NCBI RefSeq assembly: GCF_000270285.1
Contig: NC_015738.1
Span: 2,852,001 to 2,916,000 of the forward strand
Reading direction: 5' to 3'
DNA: 64,000 bases
DNA from: Eggerthella sp. YY7918
GTDB taxonomy: Bacteria > Actinomycetota > Coriobacteriia > Coriobacteriales > Eggerthellaceae
Position numbers and translations under genes: made by a program. Of this stretch, positions 50,225 through 59,823 are shown piece by piece. Positions within the stretch are counted from its first letter, which is position 1, and the number at the start of each line of letters is the position of its first letter. The notes beneath the pieces were generated by a model. The model did no database searches and had not been told where the DNA came from. It saw only the letters and a program-made list of their open reading frames with translations.

Positions 50225-51145
50225 CTACCCAAGCACTTCTTCCCAGGTGATGAACTCGCCGGTGTAGATGGCTTTAACCTGATCGGCGGAGAGGCCTTCA
50301 ATGGTAGCGGCGTTGTTCACGATGACCGCGATGCCGTCCTGAGCGATAACCGTGGGCTGAGCGCCAGCAGAAGTCTCGGAGTCTTTGAGCTCACGCGATG
50401 CCATGCCGATGTCGCACGTACCCTCAAGTGCCATGTTCACGCCGGTGGTGGAATCGGACTGCTGGACCTCGATGGTCACGTCGGGGTTGAGCTCCTGATA
50501 TGCTTCCTGCAGCTTCTCCATCACGGGTGTGACCGACGAGGAACCTGCAACCACAATCTTGCCGCTCTTGCCGGAAGGCTCATAGGCAGCGCCCTCTTCA
50601 ACTGCAATGTAGCCCGCTTCTTCGACGATCTTCTGACCGTCGGCACTCATGATGAACGCCATGAAGTCCTGCGCCACTTCCGACACGTCGTCCTTCGTTA
50701 CGATATTGAAGGGGCGTGCAATTTTGTAGTCGCCGCTCTTCACGTTGGCGGCTGTAGGCTCGGTGCCGTCGATGGTGAGCGCTTTCACCGTGTCGTTCAG
50801 AGAACCGAGCGAGATATACCCGATGCCGTTTTGGTCGCCCGCCACCGAGGTCATCATGACCGACGTAGAGTTTGTGATAGCGGCCGATGTCGTGGTCATG
50901 TCAACCTTCTCGCCGCTTTCATCTTTTTGCTCGATGCCGAACAGCTCAACAAACGCGCCACGCGTTCCTGAGCCGTCTTCACGCGAGTAGACCGATATCT
51001 CGCCGGAAGGAGACGAAGCCGCGGTGCTGTCCGCTCCCGAGTTCGCCGCTGAATCCGTGCTTCCGGAACCGGCACATCCCATCAGACCGAATGCGCCCAT
51101 TGCAAGTAGCGCTCCCATGACGATCACCATCAATCGTTTTCTCAT
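50225..51145 (-). CDS. pstS: Phosphate-binding lipoprotein
   Basis: The 306-residue protein has a lipoprotein signal (MGALLAMGAFGLMGCAG), then two PstS-like lobes with phosphate-loop features: SVYSREDGSGTRGAFVELFG, the repeated GKIVVAGSSSVTPVMEKLQEAYQELNPDVTIEVQQSDSTTGVNMALEGTCDIGMASREL, and AVIVNNAATIEGLSADQVKAIYTGEFITWEEV. The order of the lobes looks shifted: the segment normally N-terminal (GSSSVTPVM) is in the second half, a circularly permuted arrangement seen in some PstS-like proteins. AGGAGG precedes ATG 51145. Confidence 0.9.
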   Translation of the reverse strand: MRKRLMVIVMGALLAMGAFGLMGCAGSGSTDSAANSGADSTAASSPSGEISVYSREDGSGTRGAFVELFGIEQKDESGEKVDMTTTSAAITNSTSVMMTSVAGDQNGIGYISLGSLNDTVKALTIDGTEPTAANVKSGDYKIARPFNIVTKDDVSEVAQDFMAFIMSADGQKIVEEAGYIAVEEGAAYEPSGKSGKIVVAGSSSVTPVMEKLQEAYQELNPDVTIEVQQSDSTTGVNMALEGTCDIGMASRELKDSETSAGAQPTVIAQDGIAVIVNNAATIEGLSADQVKAIYTGEFITWEEVLG

Positions 51146-51296
51146 CTTTTTTAATCCTCCTTTGACGCGCCTCCAAGCGCGTCGATCTCTTTTCCAGATC
51201 TTGCAGGATTCATAATGAGCACCCAGCATCAAACCTCTGTCGAGTGGGCGTTAAATCTCAGTAAAGTTTGGGGTTCGTTGGAAGGATGCTGGCAAT
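51146..51296 (-). promoter_or_regulatory. pstS promoter region, possible Pho box
   Basis: On the minus strand, TTTACTGAGATTTAACG (about 51246-51262) contains two TTTAC/TTTAAC half-sites spaced about one helical turn, as in many Pho boxes. A clear -10/-35 pair was not identified, so this is tentative. Confidence 0.3.
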
Positions 51297-51336
51297 AAAA
51301 CGACCTCCCCGGGGTGATGCGAGGAGGTCGTTTTTT
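51297..51336. terminator. Bidirectional terminator between the adhesin operon and pstS
   Basis: A 12-bp perfect stem (51297-51308 with 51323-51334) runs into T-tracts on both strands. It lies 25 bp past the stop of the leftward gene at 51362. Confidence 0.9.
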
Positions 51337-51361
51337 GCAGCGCGTGCTGTGAATCTGTACG

Positions 51362-51988
51362 TTATGCAGCAGCTTGGTCGATGGAAGCGAGGATGGACGC
51401 AAGCTCCTCAGGCGTGTCGAAGGGATGCTCTTCCTTCGTATCAACAACCACAACCTCGCCCTTCCACTTCTTCTGCTCGGACGTTGCGGGTTTGGTCGAA
51501 GCAGCTGCTTCATCAAGCGGGACCGTCGCATCAACAGCATCCGCCGCCTCAGCCTGGTCGGCTGTTTGTGCGCCCTGATCCTGCTCAGCAGTTTCTTCGG
51601 CTTTGTACTCTTTGGTGCGCACAAAGTACTTCACCTGGAACTTTTCCTCCTCGGGGAAATCCTCACGCGTAAAGTCGTACTTGAGGTTCTCCAAGATGGA
51701 GGCAATAACGTCTTGCATGGGCTTTTCGGCCGCAAAGGTCATCAGGCCCTTCTCGCTGTTGAAGGTGGCAGCATCGCCGACGTACACCGTACGAATACGA
51801 CGGCGGCGAATCTGCTCGGTCTTGATGATGACCCCAATGGCCACCACGATGACCGCCCACCAAATGATGGCCAAAACCAGATCCAACGGATCATCGATGC
51901 GGTTGAAGCCGAGGAAATACCACAGCCACAGGAAGAATCCGGCCAGTACGGCGAGCAGAGCAGAGATGATAACGTTACTCTTTTTCAT
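51362..51988 (-). CDS. Membrane protein of unknown function, cotranscribed with the adhesin
   Basis: The 208-residue protein has two adjacent membrane helices (residues 6-26 and about 35-55), a basic RRRRIR stretch, then a cytoplasmic domain containing AEKPMQDVIASILENLKYDFTREDF. After an acidic Ala/Glu/Asp-rich linker (about 125-165) comes a short C-terminal segment KWKGEVVVVDTKEEHPFDTPEEL. I do not recognise the family. AAGGGAG precedes the ATG, 15 bp after the adhesin stop, so it is in the same operon and may help anchor or deliver that surface protein. Confidence 0.75.
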   Translation of the reverse strand: MKKSNVIISALLAVLAGFFLWLWYFLGFNRIDDPLDLVLAIIWWAVIVVAIGVIIKTEQIRRRRIRTVYVGDAATFNSEKGLMTFAAEKPMQDVIASILENLKYDFTREDFPEEEKFQVKYFVRTKEYKAEETAEQDQGAQTADQAEAADAVDATVPLDEAAASTKPATSEQKKWKGEVVVVDTKEEHPFDTPEELASILASIDQAAA

Positions 51989-53210
51989 GTTCGTCTCCCT
52001 TCCCTATTCGCCCAGGCCGACGGCTGCCGTTGCCGGCGCGCCTTTAGGAATGGACACGGTATTGTCAGCACCAGTGGTGGTGCCGGGAGCGGGGTCGCCG
52101 CCCCCGGTCAGATTGTCTTCGTACTTCTTCAGCTTGCGCGAGAACAGGCTACGACGCAGCGCCACGCAAGCTCCGTAGATCACCGACACGATGATGCCGA
52201 GAATCAGGTAGAAGTGTACCCAACAATACGGGTGTTCCTGATTTGCCAACGGCGTACCATTGTCGTCAATCTCGGTCTCGTTCGGGCCGGCCAACGGGGT
52301 AACCGCGTCCTCAAGCACCTCAACAACCGGAGCTATAACAGGCGCTATCGGGCTGTCAGGCGGCACCGTACCCGGCGGGGTCACCGGAGGCGTAACCGGC
52401 GGAGTCGCAGGAGGCGTCACAGGAGGCGTCGGCGGCGTTACCGGCGGAGTTGTTGTCGGCGTAATAGTAAGGGCGCCTGCCACGAACGCCATCGTGTAGT
52501 TAGAAGCCTTAAAGGTTGTACCTGTCGTGCCCCCATTGCCATCGGCAAGTGCTAGTGTGCCCTGGTTGATGGCATAGGTGCCAACACCCTCGCCAGCCTC
52601 ACGCTCAAGAGCACCCGTGAAGTTCGGCGTTTCACCATTAACAGCGTTCGTGAAGGTGTACGTCAGCTCAGGATCGGCCGCACCGACAACCTTCGTAAAG
52701 CTGTTTGCCGTAACCGTAATCGGCGCAGGATTGATAACCACATCAGCAGAAGCGGTTACTGTTTCAAAGTTCGGATTGGTAGCCCTCACCTGTACCGTAT
52801 TCGTGCTCACGTCGGTGTATGTCGGATTGTCAGTTCTCCATGTCTGACCATCAAGCGAGTACTCAATCGTCGAATTAGGCTGAGCAGCAGTCGCCGTTAT
52901 ATAGGCTTCCTCACCATCGTAGTACTTAGTAATACCCGTTGCCACGATATTATTCGTATCAGACGGAGTGATGGTGAGCTTACCTTCAATAACGGTCACT
53001 TCGTAATTGCCATTTGGTGTATAGGCAGCTGTCAGCGTAATGTCGTCGCCAACATTTTCCTTGTTCGCATCTGCTGCCACGCGAGCATAGGTCACTTTAC
53101 CAAGATCGGCATCGTTGACCAAACTTGGAGCAATCGTACCCGTAAAGGTCGGATCAACATCGCCATAAACCTTGGTCGCATTGTTGACCGTGATTGTGAC
53201 CTTAACCGGC

Positions 53211-53755
53211 GTGATGGTGATGGTCTGGGTGCCTTCCACATAGCCCTCGTAGACGCCGGGGACCGATGCGCGGACATAGACCGTCTTGGTGTCAGAGACC
53301 TGGGTGGCCGTGATGTCGGCCGGGTTTTGAGTCCAGGTGTTCTTATCGGTGCTGTACTCGACCACGACCGGGTTGTTGTTGGTATCGACGGCCGTTGCAC
53401 TTGCTGCGGGAAGGGCGGTTCCGTCATAGACCTTGGAGGCGTCCTTCGGGGTGAGCGTCACCTTGCCGGCGATCTCGGAGGCCACGATCTTGAGGGTGCC
53501 TTCGGTTGTGGTCACGGTGTAGTTGGCCGTGACGTCGTCGCCCTCGGATGTGATCTTGAGGGTACCGGAGAAGGCGCCGGTGTAGTCGCCTACGTTGGTG
53601 CCTTCGATCTTGTAGGCAAGGCCCTCTGTGGCCTGGCCGGCGACAAGACCGCGATCAGTGCCTGCCTGCTCGACGCTGAACTCCTCAGAGGTGTAGGGGT
53701 TACCGGTGTAGGGCTGATCGGTGGTCCAGCCGAAGCCGGTGATGCTCAGCGGACG
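53211..53755. repeat. 545-bp perfect tandem repeat inside the adhesin gene, unit 1
   Basis: Positions 53211-53755 appear identical to 53760-54304, with a 549-bp period (183 codons, frame preserved). The lack of any divergence, even at third positions, implies recent duplication or ongoing gene conversion. Confidence 0.92.
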
Positions 53756-53759
53756 AGTG

Positions 53760-54304
53760 GTGATGGTGATGGTCTGGGTGCCTTCCACATAGCCCTCGTA
53801 GACGCCGGGGACCGATGCGCGGACATAGACCGTCTTGGTGTCAGAGACCTGGGTGGCCGTGATGTCGGCCGGGTTTTGAGTCCAGGTGTTCTTATCGGTG
53901 CTGTACTCGACCACGACCGGGTTGTTGTTGGTATCGACGGCCGTTGCACTTGCTGCGGGAAGGGCGGTTCCGTCATAGACCTTGGAGGCGTCCTTCGGGG
54001 TGAGCGTCACCTTGCCGGCGATCTCGGAGGCCACGATCTTGAGGGTGCCTTCGGTTGTGGTCACGGTGTAGTTGGCCGTGACGTCGTCGCCCTCGGATGT
54101 GATCTTGAGGGTACCGGAGAAGGCGCCGGTGTAGTCGCCTACGTTGGTGCCTTCGATCTTGTAGGCAAGGCCCTCTGTGGCCTGGCCGGCGACAAGACCG
54201 CGATCAGTGCCTGCCTGCTCGACGCTGAACTCCTCAGAGGTGTAGGGGTTACCGGTGTAGGGCTGATCGGTGGTCCAGCCGAAGCCGGTGATGCTCAGCG
54301 GACG
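53760..54304. repeat. 545-bp perfect tandem repeat inside the adhesin gene, unit 2
   Basis: Second unit of the pair with 53211-53755. It encodes one YDG-type module followed by a linking segment that starts RPLSITGFGWTT. Confidence 0.92.
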
Positions 54305-54819
54305 CGACTTAATTTCAAGATTGCCATTTGCCGTTTCAATGCTATAGGCAGCACTCACATCGCGGTTGTTCTTGTCTACAACGCGTACATTTTTGATCTC
54401 ATTATTGCCTTCGGCAGTATCGGCCACATTGGTAGCGGAGCCCACTACGTCAGCATACAGTTTATCGCCGTTACTGAACGTATATGCACCATTTGCGCCA
54501 ACCGTAATTGAAGACCCATTATCAATGGTCAGCTTATAGCCATCTGCCTCATGCTTTTGACCGTCGTATATCCATGAGCCGCTATCGGCTGTGATAACCA
54601 GTGATTGAATCTTCTGGTTGGTGATGGTGTATCCATTTTTAGCGGTACCTTCGGTAAGAGTGGCATAACCATCAACCGTAGACTCTTCAACAACCTTATA
54701 CTTATATGATATAGGAGCATCTTCGTCTGCTACATATTTATCCAAATCGTTAAAAGTAAAGGTACCCTCTTCTCCCCAAACGGGTATTTTGTCTGTAAGC
54801 GGAGTCCAATCCGTGCCGT

Positions 54820-57800
54820 TTACAGATTGGTACAACACCAAATTTGGGTTCTCATGTTCAACAGCCGTACCGAAGTCTTCCCATATTTTTTACCTGTAAT
54901 ACTAATTACGTTATACCAATTGTAAAGTTCACCAATACTGTACCGTATACCATTTTCATAATACGGGTCATTAGAATTTGATTCACCTACAACAGTATGC
55001 CAGCCGGTAAATCCATTACCTGACTCTTTGTACATGTCATAGGACTCTTCCAAAGCACCGAGCCTGTACAATTCCCCTTTAAGATTCGTGCGCGGGAAAA
55101 GAGACTCTAGTTTTTCCTGTCCAAGGTAGCCATCGCCGTATTCTTCAGACTGACTTACAAGTTCCCATTCCGTGAATGTACCTGATCCAACCTTATTATC
55201 TTCAGTAGGAGTGTCTGATCCACTCAAAGACATGTGAACAGTGTAGTTCAGCGTAGCAGGCGGTGTGGAGCCATGTTCGGTGGCCCACATCTTTTTGACG
55301 TAGAATCTCTGCGGAATACGAGTATTGGTAAACGCGACAGTGGTATCTTTGTCGGCCGTCACCTTAGCGCTCTTGCCCTCGATGACTCTACCATTATTAA
55401 TAGTGTACGTAGGCTTCCACGTAGCGCTGTTTGCGTCTTCGGAAACGGTGTAGGTCTTACCCTTCTCAACCGCCAGCGTTTTGGTGTCACCGTTACCAAG
55501 CGAGAACGGTCCCATGTCTCCTACCGTCACGTCAAACGTCTGCGCAAGACTTTCTTCCTTGGCAATGGTTTCGTCTACGATAGATTTGCTGATGGTCAGC
55601 AGAACGCTGTTAGTAGTATTAGTAACGACAAAACCCTTCTCGGCATCACCTGAATAAGCGATGCCATACTTGACTTTGCCTTCAACACCGTCAATCTCAG
55701 CCTGAACGCTGTCTGCGCCAGACGAAACTGGGGTATTGCCAACCTGCACCTCAGCATCGCTGTAGGTGTACAACTTTCCGTTGGCATCCTTGCGGGGCAC
55801 GTCCTTGAAGACGTGGTTTACTTCGCCACTGACAAGTGTTGCTACGGCACCCTCGTCCTTATATGGTTGCCCGTTTTGGAGAAGTTGAATTTTTACTTCG
55901 GGCTTGAGTTCAGGCTCGTTTCCGTCGGCACCAACCCATTTCTTCTCTACAGCAATAGAAGTGTTCGCCTTTTCAAATTTCGCTGTAAAGACCGTATTGG
56001 TGTAGCGACCTTCTCCATCCTTAAGGATATATTGAGCAGCTATGTCTGGAGTAAGCTCCTCAGTTGCTTCCAAAACCTTTTCCGCGTTCGGATCGTCCGC
56101 AGACGCGCCGACGTACCAGCCTTCAAAGCGGTAGGTGTCGTTAGCGGTAGCAGTCGATCCGCTTATGCCCTCAGTTCCTGTTACATAAATGTCATTGTCG
56201 GCCTCATTAGAAACTTTGCCGTTTCCATCTGTGGTATAGGTAACGTTATAGGTCGGTATCGGATCATAGTAGAAGATGATCTCGTTGCCGGTAACGTCAA
56301 TCTTGATAGTTTGCTCAGTTGGCTCGACCTTCGTGTAGCCGCGCACATCGATAGCCGACTCGGTTACTTGAGCACCGTATTCCGCCGTATCAATTTTGTC
56401 GTCAGCAACCTGCTCGGTCGTGCCGCTCTTGTAGTAATGTACGGTGTAGTCGAAATCACCCTTCTTGTAATAAAGGTTGATTGTGCCAGACTTGCCTTTC
56501 TCAAAAGTGTAGGTCACTGGATCGGCACTAACAAACCGATAGCCATCGATCTCTTGTTTATATTTACTAGTATTATTAACAACAGTACCGGCGTTGGCGG
56601 TATCCGCCGTTGCAGGATGAACCTCGTTAGTTGTCCCTACTTCATAATGGTTGATCTTAACCTCGCCAAACGAAGTAACGTCCACCTTACCATCAAGGTG
56701 CCAATATCTATCGTTGCTTGTCTCGTCATAGCCGGTTGCTCTTAATGCATTTTTAAGTCCGTAGCCCTCCGCGTTCCATTTGATGTTAGCTATATCAATA
56801 GAAGCGTTGCTGCTAAAACGTTCGATGTTTGAAGGATCGCCGAGAGCATTCATAACCTGATCCCACTCAGAGCCAGACGTGTAATACCGGTTTTCAGGAT
56901 ATGTGTCGGGAGCAACTATGTCTGAAACCCACACACGGCCGACGGTATACCAACCTTGGGAATTTAGAACAAGCCCTTCTGTGTCTCCCGTCGCTTTTGC
57001 ATAGAGGTACACATAGTGGCCATTTGATTCGTCGCGACTGACGGTAATCCGCTTGGATTTAGCAAGACCTCCAGCCTCGGCATGAATGAGAACCGTGCCT
57101 TTTTTCACGCCGGTAACAACACCGTTACTATCAACGGTCGCAATAGTTTTATCACTGGAGGTCCACGTGACGTCTCCCTCTATGTTAGTCGTACGCGCAG
57201 TAAGCGTAATGGTGTCGCCTACCATCACGCTACTCGGACCGGAGATGGAAAGAGACGGTTTTGGAGCCGAGGAGTCGCCAACAATGATGTAGAAATATTT
57301 GTAGTTGCCCGGCTTGCCGTAGCGCACCGTATATTGATCGCCTACTGTTGCATGCTCGTCAATCTCTACCTTAACCTTGCCTCCACGATCATCTTTGTCG
57401 TCAAGCTCAGCCTTGCCTGCTTTTTCGTCTTCCCAGGGAGAATCCTCGTTAATAGGGCCTTTCTTTATTTGCCACTTGCCGTCCTGGATAGGGTTTGCCG
57501 AAAGTTTCTTGTCTTTGTCAACGGGGATGTAGATAGGTGTGATGCCAGCATCTCCCGAAGCATTGCGAGTAGACCCTCCGGAGACAGAAGGAGTCCCTTC
57601 GCCCTTGATTACGGTGTCCTCCTCAATGGGGGTGGTTTCGTTGGCTTGGGGCACGTTGGTTTCGACGGCCTTGGCCTTCACGGTGATAACGAGCGTGCTG
57701 TCCACGTAGTCGCCCGCGATAGTGGAAATGCCATCCTGGGTGGTGATGGGCACCTCGGCCACAGCAGCGTTCTTCGCCTTGACCGATTCAATCTCAAAAC

Positions 57801-58254
57801 CGGTGTCGGGGCTGGCGACAAACTTCAGCTCTTTATGCAGTTTGGTGGTAAGCGTGGTAATTGTGGGTGTAGAGAAAGTCTGATCATTAACCGAAACATA
57901 GGCGTTTTCAGTCTCGAACGTAACGACAGCTTCGTCAACCTCGTTTGATTCGGCAGGAGGAGGCACAACCACTCCACCGCTGTTCGTGCCAGCTTCGGCG
58001 CCATGCTGTACGGTCCCCTGAATCACTTGCTGCTCACCAGGAGTTTCACCATTCGGATCCGGAGCCGGTGGCGTTGATGTCAGATCTTCTGATGCAGGAT
58101 CGGGCTGCTCCGTCGGAGTGCTCGTCGAATCTCCTGCGTCGCCTTCGGCGAAGGCGGCAAAGTTCGACATGCCAAATACCAAAACCACCGACATAAGAAC
58201 GGCGAGGAACTTGCCTTCGAACGTGTTTTTAAGGTCGAGAATCTTCTCTAACAT
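54820..58254 (-). pseudogene. Giant surface adhesin, 5' part (truncated by frameshift)
   Basis: The frame starts at ATG 58254 with a signal peptide (FLAVLMSVVLVFGMSNFAAFAEG) and a Pro/Thr/Glu-rich region. A BIG_2 Ig-like domain follows (LSISGPSSVMVGDTITLTARTTN...KGTVLIHAEAGG), then a MucBP-like repeat (YTVHYYKSGTTEQVADDKIDT...IFYYDP) and Cna_B-type modules (SIAVEKKWVGADGNEPELKPEVKIQLLQNG; FYVKKMWATEHGSTPPATLNYTVHMSL). It ends soon after ISITGKK, where the frame shifts and runs to a stop at 54820. As written the product lacks a membrane anchor and could be secreted. With one extra base in the A-run the protein would be about 2080 residues. Confidence 0.8.
54887..54892. other. Frameshift site in a homopolymer within the adhesin gene
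   Basis: A run of six T on the plus strand (six A in the coding strand) separates the two adhesin frames. Adding one base restores GKKIWEDFGTAVEHENPNL, a typical Cna_B domain start joined to the 3' frame. This is either a phase-variable slippage site, a real mutation or a sequencing error. Confidence 0.85.
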
Positions 58255-58758
58255 ATATATCACCCAGACTTTCCACCCGGGAACCATCCCGGACGACGCG
58301 AATAGCCACAACAAACTGCTGGGGCTATGAGCATCTTGGAAACACCCCCATGGTGTTTCACTTTCATGCGCTCATACGTTGTCGAACATGCCTGGGTACT
58401 TGCTTTACGTGGTAGGTTTGACCACCTGTCAAAGGGTACGACGACAGAGGGTCTGAAAACCCGTATATATCTTATCACGAAAGACCTTAAATGTCTCTTT
58501 TTTACACCCACTTTTACGACCCTCAACTTTTACTGAACCAGCAGCAATCCTACTTTTGTGAGTACATCAAACAAACGGTAGGCTGCTCGGGCGACCCTTC
58601 CCCTGTTTTCGGGGCGTCGAAAAGCTGCTTCGAACCCGCAACCTGACCTGCCCACTTTTCCACTCTTGAAGGTTTTTAACCTTTCCCCTGCGGCACCAAT
58701 AGCACCTCTTCATAAAGGTATAATGCCGGTTGAGCATCCTGACCTGAGGAAGGAACGC
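58255..58758. promoter_or_regulatory. Divergent control region with long structured leader for the adhesin
   Basis: This 504-bp gap separates the leftward adhesin gene and the rightward transglutaminase gene. It contains a perfect hairpin GAAACACC/GGTGTTTC (58339-58346 with 58352-58359) and an inverted repeat TTTGAC-CACCT-GTCAAA (58417-58433). An AT-rich promoter-like stretch (TATATAC on the minus strand) lies near 58470-58480, about 200 bp upstream of the adhesin ATG. A TATAAT near 58718 is a likely -10 for the rightward gene. No gene was found. Confidence 0.45.
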
Positions 58759-59784
58759 ATGCGGAAAGCTGACACGGCACCCGGCGTGCGCCGGCAGCAC
58801 GCGAAGGCTACCAGGCCTGTGCTTCAGCATGCCCGTAGCCGCGTTGCTCGCGCAGGTGCTGCGCTGCTTTCCTTTATTCTTTTTGCAACCCTGGCGTTTG
58901 CGCTTGTCGCTTGTGGCGAAACCGCAAATGGCTCTGGCCCCCTTGGCCCTTCGGAAGGCACTACCTCGGGTCCTGCTTTCCAGCGTCCGGACCTTGTCCT
59001 GTCGCCTTTTGACCCCGAAGCCGCCATCGAACAGAACGGCGCGCTCATTGATATTTCCCACGTGCAGGAAGGCTATGTAGCTGCTTCGGCCACTTCGCCA
59101 AGCCGCCTGAAGTTTCAAGTTGCAAGCGACACCTACGAGTACAACTACGATCTTCCCTCTGACGGCACGCCCATATCGTGTCCCCTTACCGCGGGCGACG
59201 GCACCTATACGTTCACTGTTTGGGAAAACACTTCGGGCAACCGCTACGTCGAACTGGCAAGTGTCGCCGACACCCAAGTGACGCTCGCCGATGAATTCCA
59301 ACCGTTCATACGACCGAGTATCTACTGCGATTACAACGCTGAGAGCGCTTCCACGAAGCTCGCAAACGATCTGTGCGCTGATGCGCAAAATCAGGGCGAT
59401 GTGGTGCGCGCCGTATACGACTGGATTGTGAACAACGTTGCATACGACGAGCCAAAAGCCATCGAGCTGGCCGATGCCACAGGGTACATCCCCTTCCCCG
59501 ACGCCACCATAAGCGATCAAGACGGCATCTGCTTTGACTATGCCTCCTTGGCGGCCGCCATGCTACGGAGCCAGGGTATACCATGTAAAATAGTTACGGG
59601 CACCGTTTCGCCTGATAATATATACCACGCGTGGAACATGGTGTATATTGACGGCACATGGGTCGACACGTACATCGACATAGAATCGAATACGTGGACG
59701 CGCATCGATACGACCTTTGCCGCCGGCGGTGGGTCAACCTACGCGGGCGACGGCACGAACTACACCGACCGTTATACCTATTAG
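58759..59784 (+). CDS. Lipoprotein with transglutaminase-like domain
   Basis: The 341-residue protein has a lipoprotein signal (LLSFILFATLAFALVACGE), a linker, an immunoglobulin-like region, and a C-terminal transglutaminase-like core. The core shows the Cys in DGICFDYASLAAAMLRSQGIPC, the His in YHAWNMVYIDGTWV, and the Asp in DTYIDIESN. Such domains act as cysteine proteases or cross-linking enzymes on surface proteins or peptidoglycan. ATG 58759 follows GAGGAAGGA. It is divergent from the adhesin and 39 bp before the pilus-like genes, so either could be its substrate; that link is inference. Confidence 0.85.
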   Translation: MRKADTAPGVRRQHAKATRPVLQHARSRVARAGAALLSFILFATLAFALVACGETANGSGPLGPSEGTTSGPAFQRPDLVLSPFDPEAAIEQNGALIDISHVQEGYVAASATSPSRLKFQVASDTYEYNYDLPSDGTPISCPLTAGDGTYTFTVWENTSGNRYVELASVADTQVTLADEFQPFIRPSIYCDYNAESASTKLANDLCADAQNQGDVVRAVYDWIVNNVAYDEPKAIELADATGYIPFPDATISDQDGICFDYASLAAAMLRSQGIPCKIVTGTVSPDNIYHAWNMVYIDGTWVDTYIDIESNTWTRIDTTFAAGGGSTYAGDGTNYTDRYTY

Positions 59785-59823
59785 TATGCGGCCGCTGAAC
59801 GCGAGATAGGAAACGAGGAAAAC

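Larger units (their letters stand above)
52004..54841 (-). pseudogene. Giant surface adhesin, 3' part (out of frame with its 5' part)
   Basis: This frame continues the adhesin after the frameshift at 54887-54892; it has no start signal of its own (the nearest start-like codon is TTG at 54841). It encodes the end of a Cna_B-like domain (LVLYQSVNGTDWTPLTDK), then MBG/YDG-type beta-repeat modules (VTLTPKDASKVYDGTALP; ITVNNATKVYGDVDP), including two identical 183-residue units. A Pro/Thr-rich stalk (PPVTPPTPPVTPP), one membrane helix (VHFYLILGIIVSVIYGACVAL) and a cytoplasmic tail of about 45 residues follow. There is no LPXTG; attachment appears to be by the helix. Confidence 0.8.

Noticed and set aside
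52004-52330. Looked for an LPXTG sortase signal at the adhesin C-terminus
   Set aside because: No LPXTG-like motif precedes the helix, and the tail after it is too long for sortase processing.
53327-54511. 394-codon plus-strand frame with internal repeats opposite the adhesin
   Set aside because: The repeats are the complement of the adhesin tandem repeat; no start signal and no family resemblance.
55813-56745. 310-codon plus-strand frame opposite the adhesin 5' part
   Set aside because: The adhesin strand shows clear MucBP and Cna_B domains in this interval.
58255-58560. Considered a cyclic-di-GMP riboswitch in the adhesin leader
   Set aside because: I could not find the conserved GEMM core pattern; left as an unassigned structured leader.
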